Assembly (NCBI GenBank): GCA_019426215.1
Contig: CM033392.1
Span: 52,255,149 to 52,319,148 of the forward strand
Source of the DNA: Buddleja alternifolia
Lineage: Eukaryota > Streptophyta > Magnoliopsida > Lamiales > Scrophulariaceae
Length of the DNA stretch: 64,000 nucleotides
Reading direction: 5' to 3'
Below, piece by piece: positions 1 through 10,597 of this stretch. The notes beneath the pieces are model-generated. The model had not been told where the DNA came from. It did no database searches and was given only the letters and a program-made list of their open reading frames with translations. Numbering within the stretch: position 1 is the first letter of the stretch; every line of letters starts with the position of its first letter. The translations under genes and the position numbers were made by a program.

Positions 1-85
1 TTTATCGAGAATTACAAGCATTTTTACAGCTGAATATTTAAAGATATAAGAGACAAGAATATAGATAATGTAAAATCAGAAAGCT

Positions 86-1654
86 TTAATGACTTGGTCT
101 AACTCTGTATCGCTTGGACATTTCAGCTCGGATAGCTTCAGTCAGATTGTCTTCCAAGATCATCATTGCTTCATGATCTTTGTTGATGATAAGCTTGTTT
201 TCTTCTTGTTGTCTCTTTTTGAATATTTTAAAATGATTATCCCAGTCAGTTGGGTCGATACCAATGTACCTTAGGCAGATTCGAAAAGCTTGGCTAAAAT
301 CAGTCATCTTCCTTTCTTCAGCTAAGATCTGTGGATCTGTAGGTTCTGAAATGGATGTTCTCTGAAGAGGAATGTCAAACTGTTCAAGCAGTGCTCTTGT
401 AGGAATTGGTAGGTTTGGATATAACGCTCTAGGAGGTTCCCTTAGCGTACTACTGGGCGCTCCGGATGAACTTTGTTTCAGAGCAGTTATCCAAGACGGG
501 AGATTAAGCGCAGACTGAGAAGGAGGCATTTGACGCTTAGGAGACGGAGGATCTTCAACTTTTGAACTGGACGCTTTCCGCTTTTCTCCTTTCTTCTTCT
601 CTTCCCCCTTATTGCCATCATCAGATTTTAAGAAGTGGTTTGTGAGTACACTTACCTGATGAGCAATCTGAGATAAGGAATCTGTGATGTCATCCAGACG
701 CTTGTCGAAGCGTTCCTGCATAACAAGAAGCTTAGCGCTGGTGGCGTCATTCACAGAGATCTCAAGGGTTGCAAGGCGCTTTTCAAGTTCTTCTTTCATG
801 GCAAGTTGGGTTGCGTGGGCAGCATCCTGCATTTCTTGAAAGTCTTGTTTGCACTCACCAACTGCCGCTTGAGCTGAACTACGCATATGAGCAATCTGAG
901 CGCTCATTACGTGAGTTTCAATCTTTGCCAGGTCTTCCTTAATCCAATGGAGAGATTCTTCACTCTGAGTAGCTTGAGCGCTAATTGTCTCCAAAACAGA
1001 TTTAAGCAGGGGACCGAAGGCTTGACTCTCATCTGATTGAACCGCTTGAGGAGCTGGTCGCTTGAACCGTGATGAGTGTTTGAGAGAGTCAAAAGGAACT
1101 TGATAGGCTGGATCAAAAACAGTACCTCGAATATCCAGGGAAGTATCTTCAGCACTATCAATGGTAGCATGTTCAGGAGCGTCAGGAATACTGGTATCTG
1201 CAGATTTGGACGCTTCAGATGTCTCAGCAGGCGCTTCCTCAAGCGTTGACTCAGGTTGGCGAAAGTCAGTGAATTGGAAGTTCCAGCTTGCTGAGTCGGC
1301 ATAAGAGGTGGATGTAGAATCCAAGAGTTCAATGAGTCTGGTCCTGGACATACAAGTACCGGAGATAAATGTGCGAAGAGGACTATCAATGGCCCTGATG
1401 TACATTGGACCAATGATATCCAGCACATGATCTGGGAAAACTTTGGACGGCGCTTGAGCGATGGAGAATAGTGAATCTGTGCAGTGAGTTCTGGAAAATC
1501 CAATCAAGCAATCTGAGGGAAGAGATGCAGGACGTCGATGTGTAGGCACACAGTCCGCATAGTACTCTTCAAGATACGGATAAATGGCTTGAGCGAGCTC
1601 TTGATTCCTTTCAAGCAGAGAAGAGAACATACTCATAGTGATTGAGTACCTCAC
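86..1654 (-). pseudogene. Third ORF of the Sirevirus-like element, C-terminal part
   Basis: An open stretch of 522 codons, the most 3' coding part of the element in this window. The sequence is acidic and Ser/Ala/Gln-rich, with a long predicted coiled coil at about residues 220-340. A Lys/Arg-rich stretch at about 350-375 (KKKGEKRKASSSK) resembles a nuclear localisation signal. A conserved-looking C-terminal block with IDPTDWDNHF follows. Sireviruses often carry an ORF in this position, sometimes called env-like. I see no signal peptide or membrane segment here, so an envelope role is not supported. The function is unknown. The first Met is probably not the true start, because the reading continues from upstream fragments in other frames. 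Confidence 0.6.
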
Positions 1655-2872
1655 TGCGAATGGAAGGGAGCAGCGGATATCCTTTGAATGAATTGATCAC
1701 TGAGCCGTTCCAAGATCTGAGATTGGCAGTGAAGATTTTATCAAAGAGAGATACGGGAGATAGAATCTTTACCATCAGATTGAAGTTTTCTTCACAGTGG
1801 CTTGGAGCAAGATTTAAGCACCGTTCACCAACTGTACCACTGGAAGACGCTTGAGCATTAAACCGAAAGGGGTGAGGGATAATCTCTGAAGTTCTTGACG
1901 TAGACATTGTTCTATTTGATGTCTAATAATTGGGAGCTTGAGAACAGGTCCGAGTCTTTGTTGACGCTTCAGGAGGCAATACTTGGCGAATTGACGCTTC
2001 TTGTCATGCATGCCTATGCCGAAAAGATGGGGAGCTTGGACTAACTCTGGGAAGGTGTATTTATGTCCCATGTACGCTTCAACCCAATTTACTTCATTTA
2101 TACAGAAGTCTGTGCCAGCAGTCACCATAGCACGAATACCTTCAAGATGAATATCTCTTATGGCTTCAAAGCGGTGCTTATCAGGCTGATAGTTGGCATT
2201 CCAGACGCTGTCAAAGTAAGCATCAGCTTCAGTCTGGAGCAGATCGGTCAACGATTCAAGGCGCTCACCAGCATGAATCTCTTTATTTTTCCATAGACAA
2301 GAGGACGGACCGATGCAAGATTTTCAGGGCTGTGAGCCGTCTGTGGGAAATGTGTGTAACCTTCTCTGTTCAAGACTGACTCTGAGGGATTGAGAAAGCT
2401 AGGACGGAGAGGATCATACACACGAACAGTGTAATCCCTTAGCGCGAACCCAGTTGGTCTGCTGTGGCCATTGTCAAGATAGTAAGCCACATCCACGGCA
2501 CATCTAGGAGGTCTGTCTCCTGGTCTGTCTAGAACGGTTGCTTTGATTGCGCTGTCAAAGTCAATCAGTCTTGCAGCGTCAGCTTCTGCAGCAATATATC
2601 TTTCTATATTATATCCTGCAGGAATGAAATCTTCGTCGAGCGCTGGGGGCTGGGGGCATATAGTTAATTGAATGATCAATTGTCTTCAGCGGATCGAGTT
2701 GAAAGAAGTGACGAGGAGCTGTAACGTCTTCAGCAGCGTTCTGACCTTCTGAACGTGCCTCTGTTAAAGTAGCAGGTTCCTCAGGTTCAATTGCAGCTAC
2801 TTCAGCGGCAACATCTTGAGCGATAGCTACGACTCCAGTCAGGTCAACATCCAACAGAACATCTGTGGACAC
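1611..2872 (-). pseudogene. Third ORF of the Sirevirus-like element, frameshifted middle part
   Basis: Four overlapping minus-strand open stretches (2872-2609, 2679-2248, 2251-1814, 1907-1611) read as one protein shifting frame at about 2640, 2250 and 1850. Content is Ala/Glu-rich first (about 2870-2700), then a more globular part with aromatic residues (2630-1900, for example YLDNGHSRPTGF and INEVNWVEAYMGHKY). That part resembles uncharacterised plant transposon ORFs rather than any enzyme. The shifts lie at overlaps of neighbouring frames, which is what indels in one ancestral ORF would produce. Assembly indels cannot be excluded. Confidence 0.55.
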
Positions 2873-2992
2873 TTCAGCAGCAGCTGGAACTATAGCTGAA
2901 AAACAAGAGCCATCCTCTATAAGAGCAGATCTTCTACAGATGTAGGAATAGAAATGCTGTGGGAAGAAATAAACTTACCCTGAGAACTAAGC

Positions 2993-3421
2993 TCAACAGC
3001 AGTTTTGGAGCGCTTGGCTCAACAGCAACATCTTGAGCGCTTGGCTCAACGACAACTTGAGCGCTTGGCTCAACGGCAACTTGAGCGCTTGCTCAACGAC
3101 GACTTGAGCGCTTGGCTCAACTGTCTCAGGCTCTTCAGGAGTAGCTTGACGCTTGCTAGTCCTGGAACGCTTAAAGATTTTCTTAATGTTGACTCCTTCA
3201 ACTAGTTTAGCCGGAGGAGCGGGAGGATCAGCAGCTGGTTCTTCAAAGTCTATTTGCTTAATGATCCCTTCCAGCTTTCGTCTTTTGAGAGGCAACTTGT
3301 CCTCGGCATCCTCATCAGTTTCCTCATCAATCTTTTGAGAGGGGACGGCAATTTTAACTTTGGGTTTTCTGGGGGCTCTCTTCTTCGTTGCTGCTGGACG
3401 CTTCACAGCTTCCTCTGGCAC
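2993..3421 (-). pseudogene. Third ORF of the Sirevirus-like element, basic and PSAQ-repeat part
   Basis: This 142-codon open stretch begins with a Lys/Arg/Pro-rich segment (KRPAATKKRAPRKPKVK) and continues into VEPSAQ units encoded by a DNA minisatellite at 3006-3122. One repeat unit lacks a base, so the frame changes inside the array and the translation turns into an LSQALK repeat before stopping. In the other frame the VEPSAQ unit continues. This is therefore a frameshifted internal piece of the third ORF. The charged, repetitive composition suggests a disordered linker. Confidence 0.55.
3006..3122. repeat. 27-bp-class coding minisatellite, about 5 units
   Basis: The plus strand repeats a unit containing GAGCGCTTGGCTCAAC five times, with spacers varying by a few bases. 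The fourth unit (near 3088) lacks one G and one short spacer is missing. On the minus strand each unit encodes a PSAQ-type hexapeptide. Confidence 0.85.
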
Positions 3422-3551
3422 TGGTCTCTCAGCCTTTTGAGCAAGCAGTTGGCGTTCTTCCAGCCGCTCAGATAGGGTCTAGCCGCACCACTAACTTTTG
3501 GAGGATTGAACATATTGGTCAGAATCCTTTTTCCCAACAACTTGGACTTAT

Positions 3552-4240
3552 TCACGGAAGTCCAGACGAGTACACACAATTCGATTTAAACAAGATGTCA
3601 CTCAGGATGAGTCCATAAGGCTTATTTGAAGCGCTTAGACTGTCCCGAAACCATCCGAAGATGTACTCACTCCAGTTGATTTTGATGTTGAAGAGTATAG
3701 CAACCATCATCTGAAATTGAACAGGATTTACCTTATCAAAGGTTCCCACGCGGCATTCTATGATCTTGCTGCAGAAATCAGCCAATAACCGGTATTTGGA
3801 CACCAGTCTTTCTTCTCGAAGTACTGAGTGTAAGGAACGTCGTCGTACGCACTCATGATTGCCCATGCTTCCTTAATTTGTTTCAACGTAACAGAATCCA
3901 GTGCCTCACCCTCATTAGGCAAATTGAAGTTCTTGGCAATGGTGGAAGCAGATAGGATGAATTCCTTTGGAGACTCCTTCTTGGAGAAGGGAATTTGACA
4001 AGAGATGGACTTCTTGTCCTCTGAAAGTGTAGCAGTCTTCCAGAAAGTTTCAACTTCAGTAGGAAACATATAAGAGTATTGGGTTAAGAAGGGTTTGAGC
4101 CCAGCTTTGACGACCATGTCCATTATGTCCGTCAGGTTGATCTGAGTTTGTTCATATAGAAATTTCCAGTCGACAACAAGACCTTCAGTTACCTTGATGG
4201 TAATTTCAGCAGAAGTAGATGATGATTTCTTTGGTGCCAT
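3552..4240 (-). pseudogene. Third ORF of the Sirevirus-like element, N-terminal domain
   Basis: Starts at ATG 4240 (MAPKKSSSTSAE). Just upstream, in sense direction, is a CT-rich leader and a run of A, a good context for a start. It runs about 150 codons to 3758 and continues, after a frameshift near 3790, in a second open stretch ending at 3552. The second stretch contains FDKVNPVQFQMMVAI and INWSEYIFGWF. This pattern, a helical domain with a conserved aromatic core, resembles the plant transposon protein domain found after pol in Sireviruses and some gypsy elements. No catalytic motif is visible. Function unknown. Confidence 0.6.
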
Positions 4241-5036
4241 TTTTTTGTTTAAAACGAAGAAGATGGACTGAGATTTTTCTGTTGTTTTGAGAGAGAGATA
4301 AAGAGAGATTTGCAGATATGCTTGAGTAGAAAGTAAGTTACTTTTTCTGCAGAGTTTGTATTTTAAATGACACAGTAAAGAGTTTTGAAACTTGTGTTAT
4401 GTAGTCTTAGTAGGATTTAAACACGTGTAATAACTGTTGAATCTTAGCCATAAATTTATTAACTGCGGACGCGAGTTTTGTGTAAAAGAGATAAGTTACA
4501 TTTGGTAATTCTCACATATAAAGATTTGACATCCGAGTAAAACAAAAATTAACGTTTGGTATTTTCAGAGTGTAACACACGCGCATGCTTGTACACTGAC
4601 ACGTACACAAATGCGTGCTATCTCTGAACCGTCATTTTTAAAAAATTTGAGTACCCGCCAGTTTGATGTGATAGAGGCGTGTGAGTAGAGTACAAAATAG
4701 ACCTTTGAGTCTACCCATGACCTTGAAAGAAGTTTGAAAATTTTATGCATGGCTTGTAACGAAAATATTTTATAAATTTTTGATAAACTATTCAGCGCTT
4801 AGCTGATAAAATGGACGCTTGAAGTCAAAAGACTTTTCAATATTTTGAGCATTCAATATCTTATGCAAACATAGAACTGAGCGTTGATGATTATGCATCT
4901 GAAAATTTTTTTTTATCATTGACGCTTACAGTTATGGTCCAGTATAAATATATTTTTTTTAAAAAAAAAATTGTGAGATATAACTTAAGTGGATTCCCCC
5001 TAAATTATATGCCTAATAAAATATGATGCTTCATGA
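4241..5036 (-). other. Spacer between pol and third ORF; possible leader
   Basis: Noncoding, 796 bp. In sense (minus) direction the part next to the third ORF (about 4330-4250) is rich in CT runs and ends with an A-run before the ATG, like a transcript leader. No clear TATA box could be assigned. A purine-rich sense stretch (complement of ttccccct, 4993-5001) lies just after the pol stop. Several copies of the GCGCTT/ACGCTT word are present (for example 4795, 4815, 4922). Confidence 0.4.
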
Positions 5037-6593
5037 TCAAGCGTTTAAATCAATCATACCTAGTTCACTTCTCAAAGTGAGAAAGCGTTGTTCATTGAGT
5101 GCTTTGGTGAAGATATCTGCCAGTTGTTTGTCAGTTCCAATGAAGTGCATGGAGATATCTTTCTTTTGAACGTGGTCACGAAGGAAATGGTATCTAATGT
5201 CAATGTGTTTGGTTCTTGAATGAAGAACAGGGTTTTGAGTCATGGCTAAAGCGCTTTGGTTATCACAATGAATGGGAGTTGGTCCTAAGATTGTTCCGTA
5301 ATCTCTAAGTTGTTGCCTCATCCATAGAACTTGTGCACAACAACTTCCTGCAGCTACATACTCAGCTTCGGCTGTGGAGGTAGCTATGGATTGTTGTTTC
5401 TTGCTATGCCATGAAACTAACCTATCACCTAAGAATTGACAAGTACCACTAGTGCTTTTACGATCTATTTTGCAACCTGCAAAATCTGCATCTGAGTAAC
5501 CGATTAGTTCAAAAGGAGAATCCCTGGGATACCATAAGCCCACATGTTGTGTGCCTTTTAGGTATTTAAGGATTTTCTTGGCAGCAGTCAAGTGTGACTC
5601 TTTAGGATCAGCTTGGAATCGTGCACACATACATACCGAAAACATAATATCAGGTCTACTGGCAGTGAGATAAAGAAGTGATCCTATGATACCTCTATAA
5701 TTAGTGATATCAACTTTCTTTCCACTTTCATCTTTATCTAACTTAAGCGTTTGGCTCATTGGAATTTTTGAATATGATGCATTTTCCATACCAAATTTCT
5801 TAATCATATCTCGTGTATATTTAGCTTGGTTGATAAATATGCCATTAGGGAGTTGTTTAACTTGTAGTCCTAAGAAGAAGGTTAATTCACCCATCATGCT
5901 CATTTCAAATTGTTCTTGCATCATTTTCGAAAATTTCTCACACAGACGCTTATTAGTAGAACCAAATATAATGTCATCAACGTAAATTTGAACTAAGAGA
6001 ATATCTTCATCATTGGTAATTTTAAATAACGTTGTGTCAACGCTGCCTTTTGAAAAACCTTTACCAATAAGAAAGATAGAGAGAGTGTCATACCATGCTC
6101 GAGGTGCTTGCTTAAGCCCATAAAGTGCTTTTTCTAGCTTGTAAACCATACCCTTACCATGATTGTTGATGAATCCTGGTGGTTGCTCCACATACACTTC
6201 TTCTTGGAGTTTACCATTCAGGAAGGCACTCTTTACGTCCATTTGAAATACTGTAAACTTGTTAAACGCTGCGTACGCTAGAAACATGCGGATTGCTTCA
6301 AGACGAGCAACAGGAGCGTAAGTCTCATCAAAGTCAATGCCCTCCTCTTGGCAGTATCCTTGAGCTACGAGTCTGGCCTTGTTTCTTACAACAATGCCGT
6401 CCTCATCCATCTTGTTTCTATATACCCATCTAGTTCCAATAACTCCTTGATGAGTTGGTCTTGGTACTAGCATCCAAACTTTATTTCGCTCAAACTGATT
6501 GAGCTCTTCTTGCATAGCTTCAATCCAACTTGGATCACTTAACGCTTCATCCACTTTCTTAGGTTCCATTTGAGATAGAAAGCTTGCGAACAT
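5037..6593 (-). pseudogene. pol: Copia reverse transcriptase-RNase H
   Basis: A 518-residue open stretch holding the RT and RNase H part of a Ty1/copia polyprotein. [10 protein letters not shown] at 39-46, DVKSAFLNG at 119-127, [13 protein letters not shown] at 156-168, catalytic YVDD at 204-207. RNase H: YSDADFAG at 366-373, the acidic residue of STAEAEY at 406-412, HCDNQSAL at 442-449, and the C-terminal LADIFTKAL. All catalytic residues are present. It is not a stand-alone gene: the frame enters from the linker at 6539-6994 through a frameshift near 6790, so RT is separated from integrase in this copy. The natural stop is at 5037. Confidence 0.93.
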
Positions 6594-6994
6594 AGCCTCA
6601 TTAAATGTAGCGGCTCTAGTTCTAACTGGTGCTTCAATATCTCCAATGATTTGCTCAGGTGGATGGTCACGTAACCATAGTCTATCTGTTTGGAAGGGGT
6701 TTTGAGAATGAACAGGCGCTTGAGAATCATTCGCTTGACCATTCTCCTGCGTTGGCGCTTCAAGTTCACGATTCCTTCTTTGCTCTTGATGATCATTCTT
6801 TCATGATCATCCGTATTTCTTACATGATAATTTAGATTGATTTCACGAGTATTCTTAGGAGGAGGCACTGAGATCTCATCATCATCGTCAGTATCTTCAT
6901 CAATAGTAATTTTGGACGCTTGATGACATAGATCTTCAACTCCTACATCATTTACATTTACCTTACTCGGCTCTTGGTTAGCATCATCAAACAC
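6539..6994 (-). pseudogene. pol: Integrase-RT linker, frame-shifted piece of copia pol
   Basis: Overlaps the integrase frame near 7050 and the RT frame near 6790. It begins with the conserved VFDDAN-type block that follows integrase in copia polyproteins (SKVNVNDVGVEDL downstream), then an acidic run (DEDTDDDDEISVPP). Past about 6790 this frame loses similarity and the RT frame takes over. Two frameshifts, near 7050 and 6790, are therefore needed to connect pol. The Gln-Ala-Pro codons in the continuing frame again carry the AAGCGY word seen across the element. Confidence 0.7.
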
Positions 6995-8274
6995 AACATG
7001 AATAGATTCCTCAACCTTCGATTTGATCTTATTGAGAATGCGAAAATTCTTTCCATTTTGGCGTAGCCTAGAAAGATTCCTTCATCCGCTTTAGGATCAA
7101 AAGTCTTTAGGCTTTGGGATCCATTATTATGGATAAAACATTTTGAACCAAAGACATGAAAGTATGAAATATTTGGCTTACGTCCCTTCCACAGTTCATA
7201 TGGAGTTTTTCCATGCTGTTTGTTGATCATGCATCGATTTTGAGTGTAACAAGCAGTGTTGATCGCTTCGGCCCAAAATCTAGGAGCAAGCTTGGATTCA
7301 GCTAACATAGTCCTAGCGGCTTCCTTAAGCGTTCGGTTCCGGCGCTCAGCAACACCATTTTGTTGGGGAGTTCTGGGAGCTGAATACTCATGATGTATTC
7401 CATTTTCTGCACAAAACTTCTCAACAACCTTGTTAGTAAACTCAGTACCGTGATCGCTTCTTATTCTTGCAACCTTAAGATTTTTCAATGTTTGAAGTTG
7501 CCGAATAAGCGCTGTTAACTTGTCACATGTTTCATCTTTGGATGAAAGAAATTCCACCCAAGTAAATCTAGAGAAATCGTCTACTACCACTAAAGTATAC
7601 TTTTTACCGCTTACACTGATTGTTTGAACAGGTCCAAACAAATCCATGTGAAGTAGTTCAAGTATTCTAGAAGTAGATAGATGAGGTTTTCTCTTGAAAG
7701 ATGATTTAACTTGTTTACCCATTTGACAAGCGTCACAGAGGCGATCCTTATGAAATGGTCCATTTGGCAATCCCTCTACAAGATTTTGACTTATAAGCTG
7801 AGAGATTGTCTTAAAGTTGAGGTGATTCATTTTTCTATGCCATAACCAACCCATTTTAGATTCATTTTTAGCAACAAAGCATGTTGGGTTGTTATCAAGT
7901 GTTGAACCCCAATCTACCAAATATACGTTGTTATTCCTTTTTCCTTTTAGTTTAGTAGATTTAGTCTTAGCGTCGTTTATATAGCAATAGTCACTTGAGA
8001 ATATGACTTCAAAGCCTTTATCGCAGAATTGACTTATGCTTAATAAATTGTGCTTTAGACCCTCAACAAAATAAACATCACTTATCATGATGTTCCCCCT
8101 ATGCACAGTACCTATACCTTTGGTTTTACCTTTGGAGTTATCACCAAATACAACCTGAGGACCATTGGCAGCTTGATAGTTGATCAGAAGATCTTTGGAA
8201 CCTGTCATGTGCCTTGACGATCCACTATCAAAATACCAAACAGATGTATTGACTTTAGCTCTAGGTACCTGCAA
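6958..8274 (-). pseudogene. pol: Copia protease-integrase
   Basis: 438 codons. The aspartic protease active site is WYFDSGSSRHM (DSG at 16-18). The integrase zinc finger has H146, H151, C180 and C183 (HRKMNH / CDACQMGK). The catalytic core has D211 (HMDLFGPV), D274 (RSDHGTEF) and E310 (NGVAERRNRTL), giving the D,D(35)E spacing. The stretch opens with TTG directly after an in-frame TGA (8275-8277) and is in a different frame from gag, which ends at TAG 8289. How pol is reached (shift, re-initiation or splicing) is not evident. The frame is lost after IFLGYA near 7050, so the last 30 residues or so are not authentic. Confidence 0.92.
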
Positions 8275-8288
8275 TCAAAAGGGAAGTT

Positions 8289-9977
8289 CTATTTCTGTTT
8301 AGGTACCCATTGTTGCTTGGGTCCTTCAACATTAGTATCCTTGTTAGTGTTAAGTAGAACTTTAGGAACCCAAATTTGCCTTGTCTTCATAGTAGGAATA
8401 TTGGCCTTTTTGGGTTTCACCTTGTGCTGTGTGTAATTTTTGGATGTATAATAATATCCACGATTATAATAATAGTCATAATCATAATTATCATAGTATC
8501 GATAATATGATCTTGACTGTTTTGGATATCGACGCTGGTATTTCCTTGGCTCTGGCTTGGGTTGCACGTTTGGTGCTAGACGCTTAGCGCTTGATTCACA
8601 GTGACTAGATTTATCCTTAGCTTTTTGAGCGTTTGGATGAGTCTGTCTTTGTGGATCATTTGCTTTAGCCTTACCCTTGTCTGAGTTAGTTTTGACTTTC
8701 TCATTTGGCCTCTTACCATTGTCCCTTGGTTCATTTTGAGTTTGACCTTGTGAACCTTTCTCAACAAAGAAAACACCTTTTCCTTTGTTGTTTGCCGTAA
8801 CATTAGGTTTGTTTGGTTGTTTACCGAATTCATTGCATCCTAAACCGGTCTTTTCTCCAAACAACCTTGTTATTTCAGTCACATTGTCGAGCTTTCTGGA
8901 TGCTTTGGACAACGATGAGATGAGTTGTTCTGACTTGGCAAGTCTAGCCATCAGATCAGCTTCTCTCTTGACTATTATATCAAGATCACCTCTCAATTGA
9001 ATAACTTCACTCTCAAGCGATTGGTTTTTCTCAATGCACTGTTGCTGAATTTGCAACTCTGCTCTGAGCGTTACTTTATCGTTTGTGAGTGATGAAATAA
9101 TAGCGAGATCATTTTGATATATTTTGGCAGCTTCTTGACATTCATTGTAATATTCTTTGACTTTGTCAAGTAATTCATCATAAGAAAGAGGAATTGATAA
9201 TTCATTGATTACCTCAGGGGACGCTTCATCATCTCTGGCCATGAGACATATGAGCGCTGAGTCATCTATCGGCTCATCATCATCATCACTACTTTCGTCT
9301 GATGATTCTAAATCTTCAGGTGCTGATGTTGGTTCTGATTCCGCAAGCAAACCTTGTTGTCGAAGGTTGCTCCTGAATTGGTTTCTATCCAAGTAATCCT
9401 GCCTTGAGGGCTTGGATACATTTGGATAGGGACAATTTACCTGGTAGTGCCCCGGTTTCCTGCAATTATAACAAAGATTGGTTTTCATTTTTTGTTCACT
9501 TGTTAGCCTTGCAGTGTGTGGTTTTGAAACCACTGGAGCTGGGAGACTTTGAGTAGACGCTTGATATTGAGCAGGCGCTTGAGGTAAAGGAACAGAATAT
9601 TGAGGCGCTTGAAACTGTTGTTGTATGGGAGAAGGCGCTTGATATGAACTTTGTCCTTGATTATTAGGACCTTTTCCTTTCTTTTCATATCTCAAGAACT
9701 TCCTGAATCTATTCAGCAAAGCCAACTCTTCTTCCTCATTAATGTCCGAATTCTTTCCTTTGTTACCCGATTTGCCTTTGATTGATGCAATGAGCGCTCC
9801 AGATTCAATCACTGGATTACTCACAATGTCACTAGCAGAGTTCAACTCGAACTCAAAAGCTTTTATCTCTGAAAAGGCGTCTTCTGGAGTTAAGAGATCC
9901 AGCATGTTTGATTCTCTCATAGCTGTTGTCTTCATCAAGAATTTACTTGGTAGACTTCTAAAGATCTTAACCACCAT
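8289..9977 (-). pseudogene. gag: Copia gag, zinc-knuckle and coiled-coil part
   Basis: 562 codons in the same frame as the upstream gag piece, separated by one TAG (9987-9989). Contents in order: the end of the gag capsid-like domain, a Gln/Pro-rich stretch with repeated QAP (about 112-140), a CCHC zinc knuckle CYNCRKPGHYQVNC (C169, C172, H177, C182), an acidic Ser/Asp segment, a coiled coil at about 270-360, a Lys/Asn/Gln-rich segment, and a tyrosine-rich tract (about 495-520). It ends QWVPKQK then TAG. A large gag with coiled coil is typical of Sireviruses. Confidence 0.88.
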
Positions 9978-9986
9978 TTCTCGATT

Positions 9987-10493
9987 CTATAAGTCCATAC
10001 CCAACGACGTAAGTTCTGTAACAAGAGCTGTGAATCTTATATCCAATTGCTCTAGCGTTTCATTGGGTAGCATCTTAAATCCGTTAAACTTTTCCTTAGC
10101 AATGGAAAGTTTGTTTTCTTTGATTTGAGCTGAACCACCACAGATTGTAGCCAGCTTATCCCATATTTCTTTAGTCGTTTTGCAAGATTTGATTTTATTG
10201 AATAAGTTATCATTATCACCAATAGCTGTATACAGAGCGTTGCGACCAACATTGTCCAAGTTAGCTCTTCGACGCTCATCTGGAGACCATTCTTGTTTTG
10301 GTTTTTCAACGTAACCATCAGGGGTTTCTTCTGTGGCTCCAGGCGCTCTTGTGATAACTTTGTATATTTTGATTGGCCCATCTGAAATAATATCGCACAT
10401 GTCATCATCGCATGAACATAAATACGTAAATGCTTTGACTTTCCATGTGTCAAAATTTGATTCTGTCAATTTGGGAACTTTAGCAAATGCCAT
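9987..10493 (-). pseudogene. gag: Copia gag, N-terminal part
   Basis: 168 codons from ATG 10493 (MAFAKVPKLTESNFDTWKVK), the start typical of copia gag (UBN2/retrotran_gag family), with EIWDKLATICGG and NETLEQLDIRF as conserved blocks. The start lies about 90 bp downstream of the PBS, as expected. It ends at an in-frame TAG (9987-9989), and the same frame continues for another 562 codons. This is a nonsense mutation or a recoded stop, not the natural end. The capsid-like domain is complete except across this codon. Confidence 0.88.
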
Positions 10494-10583
10494 ATCTAAG
10501 CTTTAAAAAGCAACTAGATTTTGAAAGAAAAGGATCTAAACAAGCAGTTATGCTTGGAAATTTTAAAATTTCAAAAATTAACC

Positions 10584-10595
10584 GCTCTGATACCA
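10584..10595 (-). other. Primer-binding site for initiator-Met tRNA
   Basis: The sense strand reads TGGTATCAGAGC, the classic plant copia PBS complementary to the 3' end of initiator tRNA-Met. It sits 2 nt from the end of the 5' LTR. Confidence 0.95.
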
Positions 10596-10597
10596 CT

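Noticed and set aside
2900..2985. Possible intron in the Sirevirus third ORF (GTAAGT ... TTTTTCAG)
   Set aside because: The frame reads through most of this stretch, and a single indel explains the break as well as splicing would.
86..4240. Envelope gene for the Sirevirus-like third ORF
   Set aside because: The position suits the env-like label, but no signal peptide, membrane segment or cysteine pattern is visible.
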